64,000 bases of DNA from Brasenia schreberi (Eukaryota; Streptophyta; Magnoliopsida; Nymphaeales; Cabombaceae), in the NCBI GenBank assembly GCA_036023115.1, contig JAYKKT010000064.1, positions 7,820,501-7,884,500 of the forward strand, read 5' to 3'. Shown one piece after another: positions 42,901 to 57,900 of this stretch. Every line of letters begins with the position of its first letter. The first letter of the stretch is position 1. The position numbers and the translations under genes are program-made. The notes below the pieces were generated by a model that searched no databases, was not told the DNA's origin, and saw nothing but the letters and a program-made list of their open reading frames with translations.

Positions 42901-45900
42901 GTGACCTTTTTGTACTCAATGAGTTCTATATTTGGGGTGGTACTTGTATATTCATCCTTTGGAGTTGAGGCAGTTTGGTGTTGTTGGTTTGACCAGCATT
43001 CTACATTTGGGATACATTATCCCATCAGAATATGATGATAGAAAATTTAGAGACTTATTAAAATATGTAATTTTAAAGGTTGGACTTCAGTTTTCTGATA
43101 CACAACGTGTTTTCTTCCTTGCAGATTTTTCATAACAAAGTCAGGTTTTCCATAACAAAGGCTAAAGTAGAGGGGCTTTTTCCCATAGAAAAGAAAAGAT
43201 TATTTAATGAAATATGAATAAACCAAAAGATTCATTTTTATACTCATATACAAAACAAGAAAGACATTCAAAATTATGCGAATTATTGGGGTAGCAAGTT
43301 GATCAACCATACAATTATAGGAAAGAAGTATTGAACATATGCTTAGACAAGTATCAAGTACAACAAAAAACTAATTTGGATTCATGCCAAGGAAATCTGC
43401 TATCGAGGCTATTCACCTATTAGAACGTCTTATTGAATATTTTAGAGCAAAAAAGAAGAACATTTATATTATATTTATTGATTTAGAAAATTTTTTGATA
43501 GGGTGCCAAGAGATATTTTTTGGAGAACTTAAGAAAAGAAAGGCATCCTATTGACATACATTAATCTTATAAAAAACATGTATGATGGTGTATAAATATG
43601 TCATGGGACTCACAAAGGAATAACATATTTCTTTGAAGTTAATATTGGAGATTACATCAAGGATAAGCTTTAAGTCCATATTTATTTACCTTTGTTATTG
43701 ACGAGTTAATAACAAAGGTAATTCCAGGAGAAAGCTTAACCACCCAACATCGACTTTTAGTTATGGATTTACAAAAAGAAGCTTGATGGTGGAGTGAAGT
43801 GGTGTAAGATAAAATCAAGGCAAAGAGGGAATGTTACAAATTATATTATGCTCAGAAGACTAATGAAACTTTAGAGGCTTATAAGAAAGCAAAGAAAGAA
43901 GCGAAAAAGGCCGTCAGTGAAGCAAAAGCTAAAATTTGGGAGGATTTATATAAATAAACTCAACCCAAAAGAGGGTGAAAGAGATATTTTTAGGATAGCT
44001 AGGGCTAGAGATAAGAAAACTAAACATCTTAATTTTGTTAGATACATCAAAGACGAGGATGAAAAAATTCTAGTGGCAAATGATGATATAAGAAATAGAT
44101 AAAAAAAACTATTTTTATAAGCTTTTTAATGAAAATAAAGATGTTAGTTCTAGCTTAGGAGAGTTGGCCAAATCAGAAAAGTATATAAACCACAATTTCT
44201 ACCGACATATTCAAAAGAATGAAGTCAAAGAGGCTCTTAAACATATGAAGGTTGGTAAATCTGTAGGATCCGAAAATATTCCTATAGAAGTTTAAAAAAT
44301 CCTAGGATAGACAGGATTCACTTGGCTCACAATACTATTTAATGAAATACAATTAAAGTTAAAAGGTAAATATTATAGAGCAACAATTAGACTTGTCATG
44401 TTGTGTGGTTCTGAGTGTTGGGCAATTAATCATCAACATGTAAAAAAGATGTCTCTGGCAAAAATTAAAATGTTGAGATGGATGAGTGATCATACAAGGA
44501 AAGACTGTATACATAATGAGATTATTAGAAACAAATTGGGAGTGGCACCAATAGAGGATAAAACAAGAGAATATCGTTTAAGATGGTTTGGACATAAAGA
44601 AATAAGATAAAAAGAAGCACATGTAAGAAGGTATGAAAAACTATATTTTGAAAGTACTAAAAGAGGTAGAGGATGACCACAAAAGTGTTGGAAAGAAACA
44701 ATAAAAAAATACCTTAGTGTATGTTATTTGGGACGATATCGTGTTAGTAAATGCGTTTAGGGAAAAAGTTTATAAGAAATTAAAACTACGGAGAAAAACA
44801 TTAGAAAGTAAAGGCTTTTAACTTAGTAGAACTAAGACAAAATATATAAAATACAAGTTTAATCATATGGCTACTTAAGATGACATAAAAATTAAGATTA
44901 ACACACATTGTATCCCTCAAGGAAAGTTTTAAATACTTAGGGTAAATTTTTAAGAGTGATGGAAAAATTGTTGAAGATATAACTTCAAATAGATGGAAAA
45001 TTTAATGGAGATGTTAGATATAGAATTAATATAGGTTGGTTAAAATAGAGACATGCATCAAGTATTCTATGTGATAAGAGAGTCCATTAAAGTTGAAAGG
45101 TAAATATTATAGAGCATCAATTAGAGCTGATATATTATATGGTAAGATGGATGTGTGGACACAAGGAAGGATCATGTAGTGAGGTTATTGGAAACAAATT
45201 GAGAGTGAAACTGATAGATGTTAAAATGAAGGAAACTCATTTGAGATAGTTTGGACACGTGGAAAGGCGAGCAAAGGAAGCTTCCGTAAGAAAGTGCGAG
45301 AAACTAGATAGTGAAAATGTTAAAAGAGATAAAGGAAGAGCACAAAAGTGTTTTAGAAAACAAATAAATAATGATTTAGCTTATATTGAGTTAATTGTTA
45401 TCCAAGTGTAAATGTATGGAAATAAAGAATCCATGTAGTTAACCTCATCTAGTATGGGAAAAGGCTTTGTTGTTGTTGGTCCAGACGAATGATGTGTAAA
45501 TTTGATATCTTGTCCTAGGTAGGTCTCATATTTCGGAAGAAAACATTTAAATTATCATCTCTGTCTCACTTGCTTAATATGACACAAATCTAATGCAGGT
45601 GTTATTTGCAGGTATGAGTATAGGTGGGCTGATGGGGTAACAATAAAGAAGCCCATAGAGGTATCTGCACCAAAATATGTGGAGTATTTGATGGATTGGA
45701 TTGAGTTGCAGCTTGACAATGAATCAATATTTCCACAAAAGCTTGGTAGGATGGAATTTGTTTTTTCATGATACAGTATTTTGTCATTGTGTCTGAACCA
45801 TAGCCACTAACGATAATTGAATGTTCATTACAGGGACACCTTTTCCTCCTAATTTTAGAGATGTAGTTAAGAATATTTTCAAGCGTTTATTCCGGGTTTA

Positions 45901-48900
45901 TGCACATATCTATCATTCACATTTTCAGAAGATTGTTAGCCTCAAAGAAGAAGCTCATCTCAATACCTGCTTTAAGCATTTTATTCTGTTTGCATATGTA
46001 AGTTTTTCCACTTTGTTTATACTCAAAGTATGTTTCTGTTTCTGCCTTGTTTGATCATAAACCAACATTCTTTCTGCAGGTTTTTTGGTTATCTGACAAT
46101 ATTTTCTTGGTACCTTATGTGCATAATTTTGTGACTAAATTCCTCTGCTTGTCTAGTTGCTTATTGTTTTCCCATCTCTGGTTTAAATTCAGTTATCCAA
46201 TGAGAGGAACAATAATATTTAATTGTGGAATTTTAGAGATTCAATATGCAAGAAGGATCTTCATGTGACTTGTTTCAGTTGCTTGTGGTGCCATTTACTT
46301 GGATAATAGTAGACGTCATCCTGTCTTTGATAAGTTCCAAATCATGACATTGGGAGCAATATTTATATTAATGTTACTACACATTGTTTTCAAAATCCTA
46401 GCAGGTTCTGGATTTTACCTTTTATTCATTTGCATGATGTGCCACTGAGAGACATGGACAAGTGTATCAACACGATACACTCAAAGACACATACATGATG
46501 TGTATATAAGGACATGATTGTCATATGAGGTTGAAATTCGGGAACAATAATTTGATGGACTTAATACGTGAATCTTGGGTCCCACTTGTCTACATATTCT
46601 AAATAGATAGTCGAAGACTCAAAATTTTACATACATATATATGTATATATGGATGGATTGTCACCCTTGCATTGTCGGTCCCAAAACTGGATAAAGGAGG
46701 AGGGTTGTGTTAGGTTTCCGACAGCCAGCGTAAAACTTTGTCAGATTTTTATAACATGGATTACAAAAATTATGAGCATTGCTTTGGGGCGTCCCCGCCT
46801 AGCGACGTGTTGCAGAGCCCGAATGCAGTAATAAGTAAGCAAGGGTCACTACATTTTCGCCCGAATGTAGTGAATCAATTGCAGAAAGGGTTCCCCCATC
46901 ATGGACAGGTGTGGGTAAAGAAGTTAGTCTCGCTACATTGTCGCTCGAATATAGTGAATAATTTTCACAAAGGGTCTCCGTATTTTGATTATGGACGGAT
47001 GTGGGGGGGTAACGAAGCTAGTCCTGGATAATAAGATTCGTATTGGTTCTTGGAATATCAGAACATTATCCGGTAAGCTAATGGAGGTGGTACATACTAT
47101 GATTCGGAGAAAGATTCATATTCTATGTTTACAAGAGACAAAATGGGTTGGAGAAAAAGCAAAGGAGATAGAGGATACATGTTTTAAATTATGGTACTAA
47201 GGTAAAGAAAAGGCTCGAAACGGAGTTGGTATTATGATAAATAAAGATTTAAAGGATAGTGTAGTAGACATACAATGATATGGTTACCGAATCATGACGT
47301 TGAAATTAGTGTTAGGAGCAGAGGTTTTGAATATAGTTTGTGCTTACGTACCCCAAGTAGGACTAGAAGATAGTATAAAGGCAACTTTTTGGGAAGAGTT
47401 AGATAAGGTGTTCCAAAAGATTCCACAAAGGGAGATGATTTGTTTAGGAGGAGATTTAAATGGACATATCGGTAAAGAGGCATTAGGATATCAAGGGATT
47501 CATGGAAACTTTGGTTTTGGGGATATAAATGAGGAAGGTAGGGTGATTTTAAATTTTGCTATGGCATTTGATCTCTTTATAGTCAATACCAGTGTTGTCT
47601 GACGCGTATTGTACCGTGTATCATTGGGCTCCACGATACGGGCGTATCGTATCGTACTTTAATATTAAAATAATGCAAAAATTAATTTAAAATCAATAAA
47701 AATTAGTAAAAATCTGAAACAAATCGAAAAAAATCAGGAAAAATCTGGTAATTGCTTTAAATTCATATACTGTAAGTTTAGTACAGTTTGAGCATTCAAC
47801 ATTGAACAATTGCATCCAAATTTACATATTTTGAATCCAAAAAATGAAATATAGATTACAGACACAGTTACATTTTACAAATTGTAATCAGGATCATCAA
47901 TTAAATAATCTTCTTCTCCTTATTGCAGATCCTCCTCATCATCATCACCGACACCTTCTTCTTGGAATTCAAATTTTTCATCTCCTTGATGTTGTTGTTG
48001 CGCTCCTTCCAAATTAATAAAAGCAACATCTTCTTCAGTTAGGAGGGCATTTTCTTCGGTGTCTTTCATAACCCAATCTTCTAATATATCAAAATTATCC
48101 AAACTTATTAGATTGAACTGACTTTTTTCTCTATTTACTTTTTTTAATTGCCTACGACAAACAAAGATAAACAATTAGTAAATAATATTAACAATTGAAG
48201 ACTGAAGTTAAACAATATTGAATTGAAAATTTGAAAGCAATACAACATTACCTTTCACGAAGGTGCATGTTACAACAAATATAAACTAAATCATTTAGTC
48301 TTTTGTGTTCCAACCTGTTGCGCTTTTTTGTATGGATGTGTTAAAAAACACTCCAATTTCTTTCATAACCTGTTGCACTACAGGTTTATCTTAAGACTCT
48401 GACTGCAAAATCTCTAAGGTTTGGACAATCACTTATAAACTTGTTCCACCAAACATCTGTAAAAAAATACAAACATTAGAGATATAATCCACACTAATGT
48501 AAGCTGAAACTTAAATATGAAAATAAACAATTTACCTTGACGCATCGTAGTGCGGTTGTGAATTTCAACAGGCAAACCCATCAAGTGAAGAGCATTATCA
48601 TATATCTCCATCTCTCGATGTATCGCATCTGCTATGCTCTCATCAGGGACTAATCTGTCGATACATTGAATGATTCCTCGATTAACCTCACCGTCCCTTT
48701 TGAAGGTTGCTGAGTACTTGAATGATGGGTTTAGAACTTTAGATAGTAGGCTGCTACATGAATAGGCTCATGTAATTGTTTATTCCATCTACTATCAATT
48801 ATTTTTCACACGGGCACATAGTCTCTCTTTTTTCTATTAAAGTTATTTCTAATCGCTTCTTTTGCCCTGTTCATGGCTTCATAAAGGTAGCCCATAGATG

Positions 48901-51900
48901 GTTTCTCCTCGCTGTCAGCCAATCTCAAAACTTTCACTAAAGGACAGGTAATTTTTAATAATCTAACACATGCATTCCAAAATGAACTTCTAAAAACTAT
49001 TTTTGTAATCTCATTCAACTTTCTATTCCTTCTGTTTTGAGGCATCTCTGCAAATTGTTGCCACTCATCTGAGGAGAACATTCTCTTTAAAGCTTCCTTC
49101 TGTCTCACAATACTCTGTACAGATAAGAAGTTTGTTGCGAACCGAGTTGCAGCTGTGCGAAGAAGCTTTGCACCTTCTGTGTATCTCCTCATCATACACA
49201 AAACAAATGCATGGTTGTAAATGAATTTTATAATATCTTGGCAACACTCATTTGCTGCCTTTATTTCATCCATCTCACCAATGTCTTCAAGGATGAGATC
49301 TAAATAATGGGCTGCACATGGTGTCCAGTAAAAAGTCTCATAAATATCAGCTAACTCCTTCCCAGCTGCTTTGTAGTTAGCTGCATTATCTGTAATCAAT
49401 TGGACTACATTTTCTAGCCCAACCTCCTGTATAACCTTATCAAATTCCTATCGTAGGATCTCTGCAATGTGCCTCTTACATATCTAGAGATCTCAAAAAC
49501 ATGAGTCCTTTAGGACAATATACAAGAAATTTTAGCAATGTCCTTCCTCGCCTATCGGTCCATCCATCTGCCATGATAGTGCATCCCGTTTCCTTCCACG
49601 ACTGTCTCAAAGTCGAATAATATTGCTGCACTTCAATGACGGTCTGATCTAATATCTTCTCTCAACTTCTGATAAGAGAGCATCTTGTATCTTGGACCAA
49701 TGTTAGCAATTGCATCTGTCATTGCTTGAAAATGAAAACTGTTTGCTGCATTAAATGGAATACATGCATCATAAAACCATCTTCCCACTGCAAGGTTTGC
49801 CTGATCATGCAGTTGTTCTGAAGTCATAGCAGCACGAATTACAGGTTGAGCACCTGGTGTAGTGGAAGGAGGAAAGAACGAATATATGGTAGAATAAGTT
49901 CTTCCTCTACTCCTTCCTGAACTTCCTCTTCTGCCACCTCCAAAGTCTTCAGCTGCAACCCTCTTTCTCCTGCTAGGTACTTGCGAACTGATACTACCAA
50001 TATCTGTTCTAGCATCTCAAGGCAAACTATCAGTGAATCCAACTCCAGTGGCTATAACAATATCAGCTTCTTCATACATCTGGAAATCATTCTTTTGTTG
50101 TCTCCTTTCCTATATGCTCTCAATCATCTGCAAGCATTGTCATTTAATACCTTCTGACACACTTCTAACTCTGCTTGTGCATGGAGCAACTTCTTTTCTG
50201 GTTCCTGCTAGGTGGTATTTCAACCTTGAAATTCCACCACTAACCACCTTTTCACAAAATAAGCATCTAATTTTTAACCTGGAACCCTCAATTGGTATAC
50301 CCCACTACCATGCCGGATCATCAGACCGATAATGGGAGTCTCTAACACCCCTTCCTGCCATCTCAATGGAGTACTTTAATTCAAATAAAAACCTGAAAAT
50401 AAAAGCACTTTGTAAATCCCCAATCTTCAAATAACACTCGAATAGAGTGTCTCCCACTTCATGAATGCAATAAAAATCGTATACACACACTTAATAACTT
50501 CATATTTTGTTATTAAAAAAAATAAAATAACACAAAAAACAACAAATATAAAAGAAAAAATGGGAAAAAAACATTAAAAATATACCTAAATCCGAGTTTG
50601 GTGGCTTGCACGGACACCGTAGGGCACGATTTTAGAGCTTTGAACACAAAGAAGGCGAAAACCGACTCTTAGGGAGCTTGAGGAACCCAAAATGAGAGAA
50701 GAAACTAGCGAAAAATCACGGGTTTCGGTCGGCCTGGGACCCTTTATAAGGGTCATAGGGTGTATCGCCCGTACCGTATCGTGCGATACGGTGCAATATG
50801 GATAACACTGGTCAATACAATCTTCAAAAAATGAGATAAGCATTTAATTACTTACAAGAGTAGCTTATCACAAATAAAAATTGATTACTTTATTTGTAGA
50901 AAAAAAGATAGAGCGTGTTGTAAAGATTGCAAGATAATTCTAGGAGAAAACTTAACCACCCAACATCGACTTTTAGTTATGGATTTACAAATAAAAACAT
51001 GGACAAAGAAGAAAAGAGTGCATCGAGCTATTCAGACTAAATGGTGGAACCTCAAAAGCGAGAAAGAAGATTATTTAAACAGAAAGTCCTTCAAGGGGAT
51101 GCTTGGAATTATGTTGGTATACCTTGTGATTTGTGGAACAATATGGCTATACATATTAGGAAAGTGGCGAAAGATGTGTTAGGGGTATCTAAGGGAGGTG
51201 TACCGGCACAAAAAGAAGCTTGGTGGTGGAGTGAAGTAGTACAAAATAAAATCAAGGCAAAGAGGGCATGTTACAAATTACATTATGCTAAAAAAACTAG
51301 TGAAACTTTAGAGGCTTATAAGAAAGCAAAGAAAGAAGCGAAAAAAGCCGTCAGTGAAGCAGAAGTTAAAATTTGGAGGACTTATATAAAAAATTCAACT
51401 CAAAAGAGGGTGAAAGAGATATTTTTAGGATAGCTAGGGCTAGAGATAAGAAAACTAAAGATCTTAATTATGCTAGATGCATAAAAGACGAGGATGAAAA
51501 AATTCTAGTGGCAAATGATGATATAAGAAATAGATGGAAAAACTATTTTTATAATATTTTTAATGAAAATAAAGATGTTAGTGTTAGCTTAGGAGATTTA
51601 ACCAAATCAGAAAAGTATATAAACCATAATTTCTACCGATGTATTCAAAAAAATGAAGTAAAAGAGGCTCTTAAACATATGAAGGGTGGTAAATCGGTAG
51701 GACCAGATAATATTCCTATAGAAGTGTGGAAAGTACTAGGAGAAAAAGGAATCACTTGGCTCACAAGACTATTTAATGAAATATGGAAAAACCAAAAGTT
51801 GCCCGATAAGAACAAGGGAGACATTCAAAATTGTGCAAATTATCGAGGTCTCAAGTTAATGAGCCATACTATGAAATTATGGGAAAAAATTGTTGAATGT

Positions 51901-54900
51901 ATGTTAAGACAAGTATCAAGTACAACAGAGAACTAATTTGGATTCATGCTAGGCAGATCTACTGTTGAAGCGATTCACCTTTTGAGACGTCTTATGGAAC
52001 ATTTTAGAGCAAAAAAGAAAGACCTTCACATGATATTTATCGATCTAGAAAAAGCTTATTATAGGGTACCGAGGGAGGTTCTTTGGAGAACTTTGGAAAA
52101 AAGAGGTATCCCATTGACATATATTAACCTTATAAGAGACATGTATGATGGTGCAAAAACATGTGTGAGGACTCATGAAGGAATGACAAACTTCTTTGAA
52201 GTTAATATTGGGTTACATTAAGTATCAACTTTAAGTCCATACTTATTTATAATAGTGATGGATGAGTTAACAAAACATATTCAAGATGAAGTACCTTGGT
52301 GTATTTTATTTGCAAATGACGTTGTATTAGTGGAGGAGTCTAAGGAAAAAGTTAATAGAAAATTGGAACTATGGAGAGAAACATTAGAAAGCAAAGGCCT
52401 CCGACTTAGTAGAACAAAAACAAAATATATGGAATGTAAGTTTGATCATTTGGTTACTTCAAAGGACATAGAAATTAAAAAATTTTGTACATGTAAGTTT
52501 TTAGAGTGATGGAAGAATCGATGGAGATGTTACACATAGAATTAATGTTGGTTGGTTAAAATGGAGAGGAGCATCAGGTATTCTTTGTAATAAGAAGATA
52601 CCATTAAAGTTAAAACGTAAATATTATAGAGCATCAATTAGGTCTTTCATGTTTTATGGTTTTGAGTGTTGGGCAGTTAATCATCAACATGTACAAAAGA
52701 TATTTGTGACAAAAATGAAGATGTTGAGATGGATGAGTGGTCATACAAGAAAAGACTGTATAGATAATGAGGTTATTAGAAACAAATTAGGAGCGACACC
52801 AATAGAGGATAAAATGAGAGAACATTGTTTAAGATGATTTGGACATATAGAAAGAAGATCAAAAGAAGAACCTGTAAGAAGGTTAGAAAAACTAAATTTG
52901 AAAAGTATTAAAAGAGGTAGAGGACGACCACAAAAGTATTGGAAAGAAACAATAAAAAATGATCTAGCTTATTGGGAGTTAACTGCTAACATGGCACACG
53001 ATAGGGATATGTGGAAACAAAGAATCCATGTAGCCGACCCCATCTAGTATGGGAAAAGGCTTAGTTGTTGTTGTTTTGTATATATATATGGATGGATGGA
53101 TGGGTGGATGTATATACACGTGTGTGTTTGTCATTCATGCACACATTGTCTACATATTCGGGCAAGTGTGGGTGCATTAGTGTGTGTTTATGTATGTGTG
53201 GTTGAGGGAGGTTCGACTTTCATATTGACATATTTAGAAAAATGTTGTTCTTTAACACTTATGAGTATTCCAATTACTCTTAGGGATTTGACCCACACTT
53301 TAGAAACTCGAATCAACACAAAAACTCTTTGAACCAAGAAAAGAGCCAACATTGCCATGGTTGTCGCCGCCTCTCTCTTTATTCTCTTGATTCTAAGTTA
53401 CACGATTACAATTAGGGTACTTAACATAAAAATTTCTAACTTGAAAGACTAAAATGCCCCTAATTAGTACTCCTAATGATACCCGACTCCTATTGGATTT
53501 GATCCAAACGATCCGAGTGACTAAGTTGCATAAATACAAAAAATAAATGTTTGAAATCTATGGCTTCAACACGCCCCCTCAAGTTGAGTCTTAATGCTTG
53601 AAACTCTCACTTGCCGAGAGCCTTCCTTAGTCCATTTGCAACAATTGGTTTTGTATTATGATAATTGATCTTCGGAGCGAACATGAACTAGGTTGAAAAT
53701 TATTTGAGATAGCTTCTCTCTAATAAAGTGACAATCTATCTCAACGTTGCTTGATCCTCTTGTTTAAACACCTGGATTGGAAGTATATGCAAGCAAGGTG
53801 TACTTTGATTATCACAAATAAAGTAGTCATTTGCATAATGTTTTCAAACCTAAGCTCTTTAAGAAGTCGTTTTTAACCAAACGAGCTCACAAGCGGCCGA
53901 GGCCATGACTCGACATTCCGCTTTCGGTGCACTTGATCTTGCAACCACATTTTGTTTCTTACTCTTCCGTGATATCGCATTACCCCCCAATGGCTACACA
54001 CAACTGTAAGTAGATCTCCTATCAACTGTAGAACCAACCCAATGAGTATCTAAATAAATTTCAGTATCGAGTGTTGAATGTGAAGAATATAATCGACCGT
54101 GGGTGATGGATGATTTCATATATGATGTGAAAGACATTATTCATATGATGCTTTGATAGTGAATGCATTCATCTACTCATATATCAAGTCTTATGATTGT
54201 GAGATATATAAGTTTTCCCACTAATCTTTAATATTTGCCCATATGTTCAATTGAATTTCCATTATCTTCTTTTTGAATTTCGATTGGGATAGTGCATACA
54301 TGACAATTCTCTATCTTTGTCTCAATATATTTTCTTTGACTTCATAAGAAACAACCCTTGTGTATAATTTCAATCCCCAAAAAATAGTGTAATATACCCA
54401 AGTCTTTCAAATCAAATAAGGTATGTAGTTGTCCATTTAAGGTAGTGATTTTTTCCACATCGTCCCCCATAATGATAATATCGTCCACATATACCATTAA
54501 AATGATAGTTTTCTTATCTTGTTTGATGAATAACGTATGATCACTAATACAATGTTTGAACCCCAAGCCAAGCATACCATTACTAAATTTTTCAAATCAT
54601 GCTTTTGGTGATTGCTTTAGGCCATAAATGGATTTTTTTAGTTTGCATACCTTATTTAGTGTTTTTCGATGAGTGTAAGTCCATGCAGATATCCTCCGTA
54701 AGGTTTCTTTGAAGAAACACATTCTTCATATCCAACTGCCATAATTCTCATCCTTGATTGACCACCACACTTAGAATAATTCTAATGATATTCATTTTTG
54801 TAATTGGTGTGAATGTTTACATGCAGTCAATACCATATGATTAATTATAGCACTTAGCTACTAACCTGGTCTTGTATCTTTCTATACTTCCATCGGTGTT

Positions 54901-57900
54901 ATATTTCACCCTATACACACATATGAAATCCATAATTTTCTCTTTGGTAGCATGTTTATAAGTTCCCACGTTTTGTTCTTTTCTAGTATTGCAATTTTTT
55001 CTTTTGTTATTACCTTCCAATATGAATTTTGCTTTGCCTCTTCAAATGTTCTTGGGATATAAGTGATATCTATATTCATCATAAACAATTGATACTCTTT
55101 GGGATAATTAGTATGTGAGACCATCTTTTGTAGAGGTAAATTATCAATAGCACTAGAAGAATTTCAAGGAGTTATCGGAGTGGGAATCAGAACTGATTCA
55201 AGGTGATAATTTTGATATAGGGTAGAATTTTGATGTAGGAGGCATATTTTTCTCTCACCTCTAGAATAAATATACCATCTTTTTTCTTTTGTTGGTCGAG
55301 CAGTCTCTTCTTCCTTTCCATTCTGAATGTGATCTTCTAATGGTGAAATAGGTAACACAATCGGTATAGGTAAATTCGATAAACGATCTCTTTACCACCA
55401 TAAAACTGTATATCCTCGTGTACCATTACATCTATTATAAAATATGATTTCTTTTTTTCAAGTTCATAACATTTATATCTCTTTTGAGTGGAAGAATAGC
55501 TTAAGAAAATGAACTTAACAACTCTAGCATTCAGTATCTCTAGAGCTACTATGTATATGTACAAAATAGGTGCATCCAAACACACTTAAAGGTACACTAA
55601 ATTGTTTTTGGGAAGGACATATGGAGTGAAAAAGGAGTATTTCTATTTAGGACTCTACGAGGCATGCGGTTTATGAGAAATAAGGTTGTTAGGACAACTT
55701 CATTCCAATAAAATTTTGGGACATTGTAACCAATCAACATCGTTCTAGCAAAATATGAAATATGTGTTTTTCGTTTTTGAGACACCATTTTGTTGTGGGG
55801 AATGAGGATAAGAAGTTTGGTGTAGGATCCTATAACTTAGAAAATATGAATGTAGTGATTGAAACATAAATTCACCTTTATTATCACTATGAAGAATTTT
55901 AATGGTCAGCTAAAATTGGGTATTGATGAATTGGGAATATACGAGCAAAATATTTCTCACCACATCTTTTGTTTTCATGAGATATATATCATGGTAAACC
56001 TTGTACAGTCATCAATAAATGAAATAAAGTATTTGTAGTCATGCAATGAGGTAATTGAACATGGGCTCCAAACATCGGAATGAACGATTTAAAATGATTT
56101 AGAAGCTCTAGTTTTATTTAAAGAAAATGACACGCGGTTTCACAACGCAAACTAAAATCATTACAACAAGAAAATTCAAACAATAACATCCTAATTTTAG
56201 AAAGGGGCAAATATCCTACTCTTTAATGTCATAAAGTTGGTTCTTCCTTCCTCTTTTCTTTAGCTAGAGTGGATTGCATTGTTGTCCTGCCGGCTTTCTC
56301 GTTGAAATAAAAGACTCTCTTCATGTTACCCTAACCAAAGATTCTCCCCATCATCGGTTCTTGAAAGATACAGGCGGTGGAATTAAAAATTAAATTATAG
56401 TTTAGGTCTTGTGTCATAGCAAAAACTGATAAGAGATTGACTGAAATAGTTGGAATTATACTCCCTTTTCCAACGATGGGAGTATGAGACCCATCGACCA
56501 ACCTAATATCAATTTTTTCTTAATTAATTAATAATCATTAAATAACTCTCGTCGATCAACCATATGATCTGCGACACCAGAATCAACAACCCATATCCTG
56601 GAGTAAGGAGTAAGCTAAGTATATTACCCTAAGCCATGAATGAGAACGGATATGCTATAATAGCTTGAGAATTAATTGTAGAAGAGGTTGAAGCATTTTG
56701 CGAATCAACCAGTCTAGTTTTGAGCTCTTCAAGTTCTTTCTTCATATTGGCCAATGAATGCAAATTTTGCTTTTCAGTTTGGTCAATGTTGAAATAGGCT
56801 TTATTTGGCTTGTTTTGATAATAGTTAGGTTTGCCCATCAATTCCCCGCATGTATATTTCGTGTGTCGTGTTTAAACACAATGAGAGCAAATCAACTTAT
56901 CCTTCTCATTTGGAGTAAGCTGAAATTTACCTTTGTTACGTCCTCCATATCCTCCTCTACCACGGGTGGTTTAAAAATTAGCTACATTTATGCCAAAAAA
57001 AGTTATTTCTTGGTTGATTTTAGCCTCTTTCTCTAAATGTGTCATATCTTCTTTTTGCAAAAGTAGGGAGTATATTGTGCTAAAGGATGAAAGCTATTTT
57101 CTGCTTATAATATTATTTTTGACTGCCTCATATTCTAAGGAGATGCCCCACAAAAGATCAAACACTTTCTGTTCGTCAAATTCCTCGTTGCGTTCTTCCA
57201 TTCAACTTTGACATTTAGTTTTAAAATAGAATTGCAACTCTTTCCATAAACCTCGAAGTTCAGCATAATAATCATTTACAATCCTTTCACCTTATCTATA
57301 CTTTTGAATCTTCTCAATAATATCATATTTCTTTGCTATATTTTTATTCTAAGCATAGGCATTCACGACAACCAACCAAATGTCCCGTCAAGTAGTCACG
57401 CACTAACTAAAGCATGAATGTGATGCCTATGGACGACACCATTGATTGTATGAGTCATGCACTGACTAAAGCATTCTCCGTATGCCATTTGAGATAGGAA
57501 GGATCGGTGGTTTGGGGCATGGGAATGTCCAGTCAAGTAGTCCCTGAATGTGTTGCCTATGGACGACACCATTGATTATATGAGCCACACACTGACTAAA
57601 GCATTCTCCCTATGCCATTTGAGATAGGAAGGATGAGTGGTTTGGGACGTGGGAATGTTGTTTCCTTACCATCACGACTACTTCAATAGATCTAGCTCAC
57701 TATATGAGCCACACACTGACTAAAGTATTTTCCGTATGCCATTTGAGATAGGAAGGATGAGTGGTTTGGGACGTGGGAATGTTGTTTCCTTACCATCACG
57801 ACTAGTTCAATAGATCTAGCTCACTAGAGGTAATTTTTGTCTTCTAATTTCAAATTCATAATCTAAAAACCATCTCCCTTATCTTAAATGTTGTTCACAG

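Larger units (their letters stand above)
47028..53050 (+). pseudogene. RTE endonuclease-RT pseudogene interrupted by hAT
   Basis: Order of parts: endonuclease N-terminus with SWNIRTL and QETKW (46985-47200), endonuclease middle with CLGGDLNGH (47294-47589), hAT insertion within the sequence encoding FIVNT, then the endonuclease end, linker (50979-51433), RT start with [14 protein letters not shown] (51373-51936), RT core (51946-52509) and RT C-terminus (52649-52837). In the RT active site FADD reads FAND near 52312, removing one catalytic Asp. Many stops are present. Confidence 0.85.
46659..53082 (+). mobile_element. Full-length RTE LINE in MOB1 intron 6, split by an hAT element
   Basis: This copy has the family's 5' end, running from about 46659 to the (TTG)n tail at about 53063-53076. 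Flanking TATATATGGATGGAT occurs at 46644-46658 and 53083-53097. Without the 3.2-kb hAT insertion and its 8-bp duplication the LINE is about 3.2 kb, the usual size of RTE elements. A 5' untranslated region of about 360 bp holds two imperfect repeats (about 46841-46923 and 46924-47020, each with GAATGTAGTGAAT or GAATATAGTGAAT). The endonuclease begins near 47028 ([16 protein letters not shown]), and stops at TAA 47198 and TGA 47277 break it. Confidence 0.9.

Noticed and set aside
57449..57826. Possible CRISPR-like array of regularly spaced repeats
   Set aside because: The units are 124-130 bp tandem duplications without spacers, inside a plant copia element.
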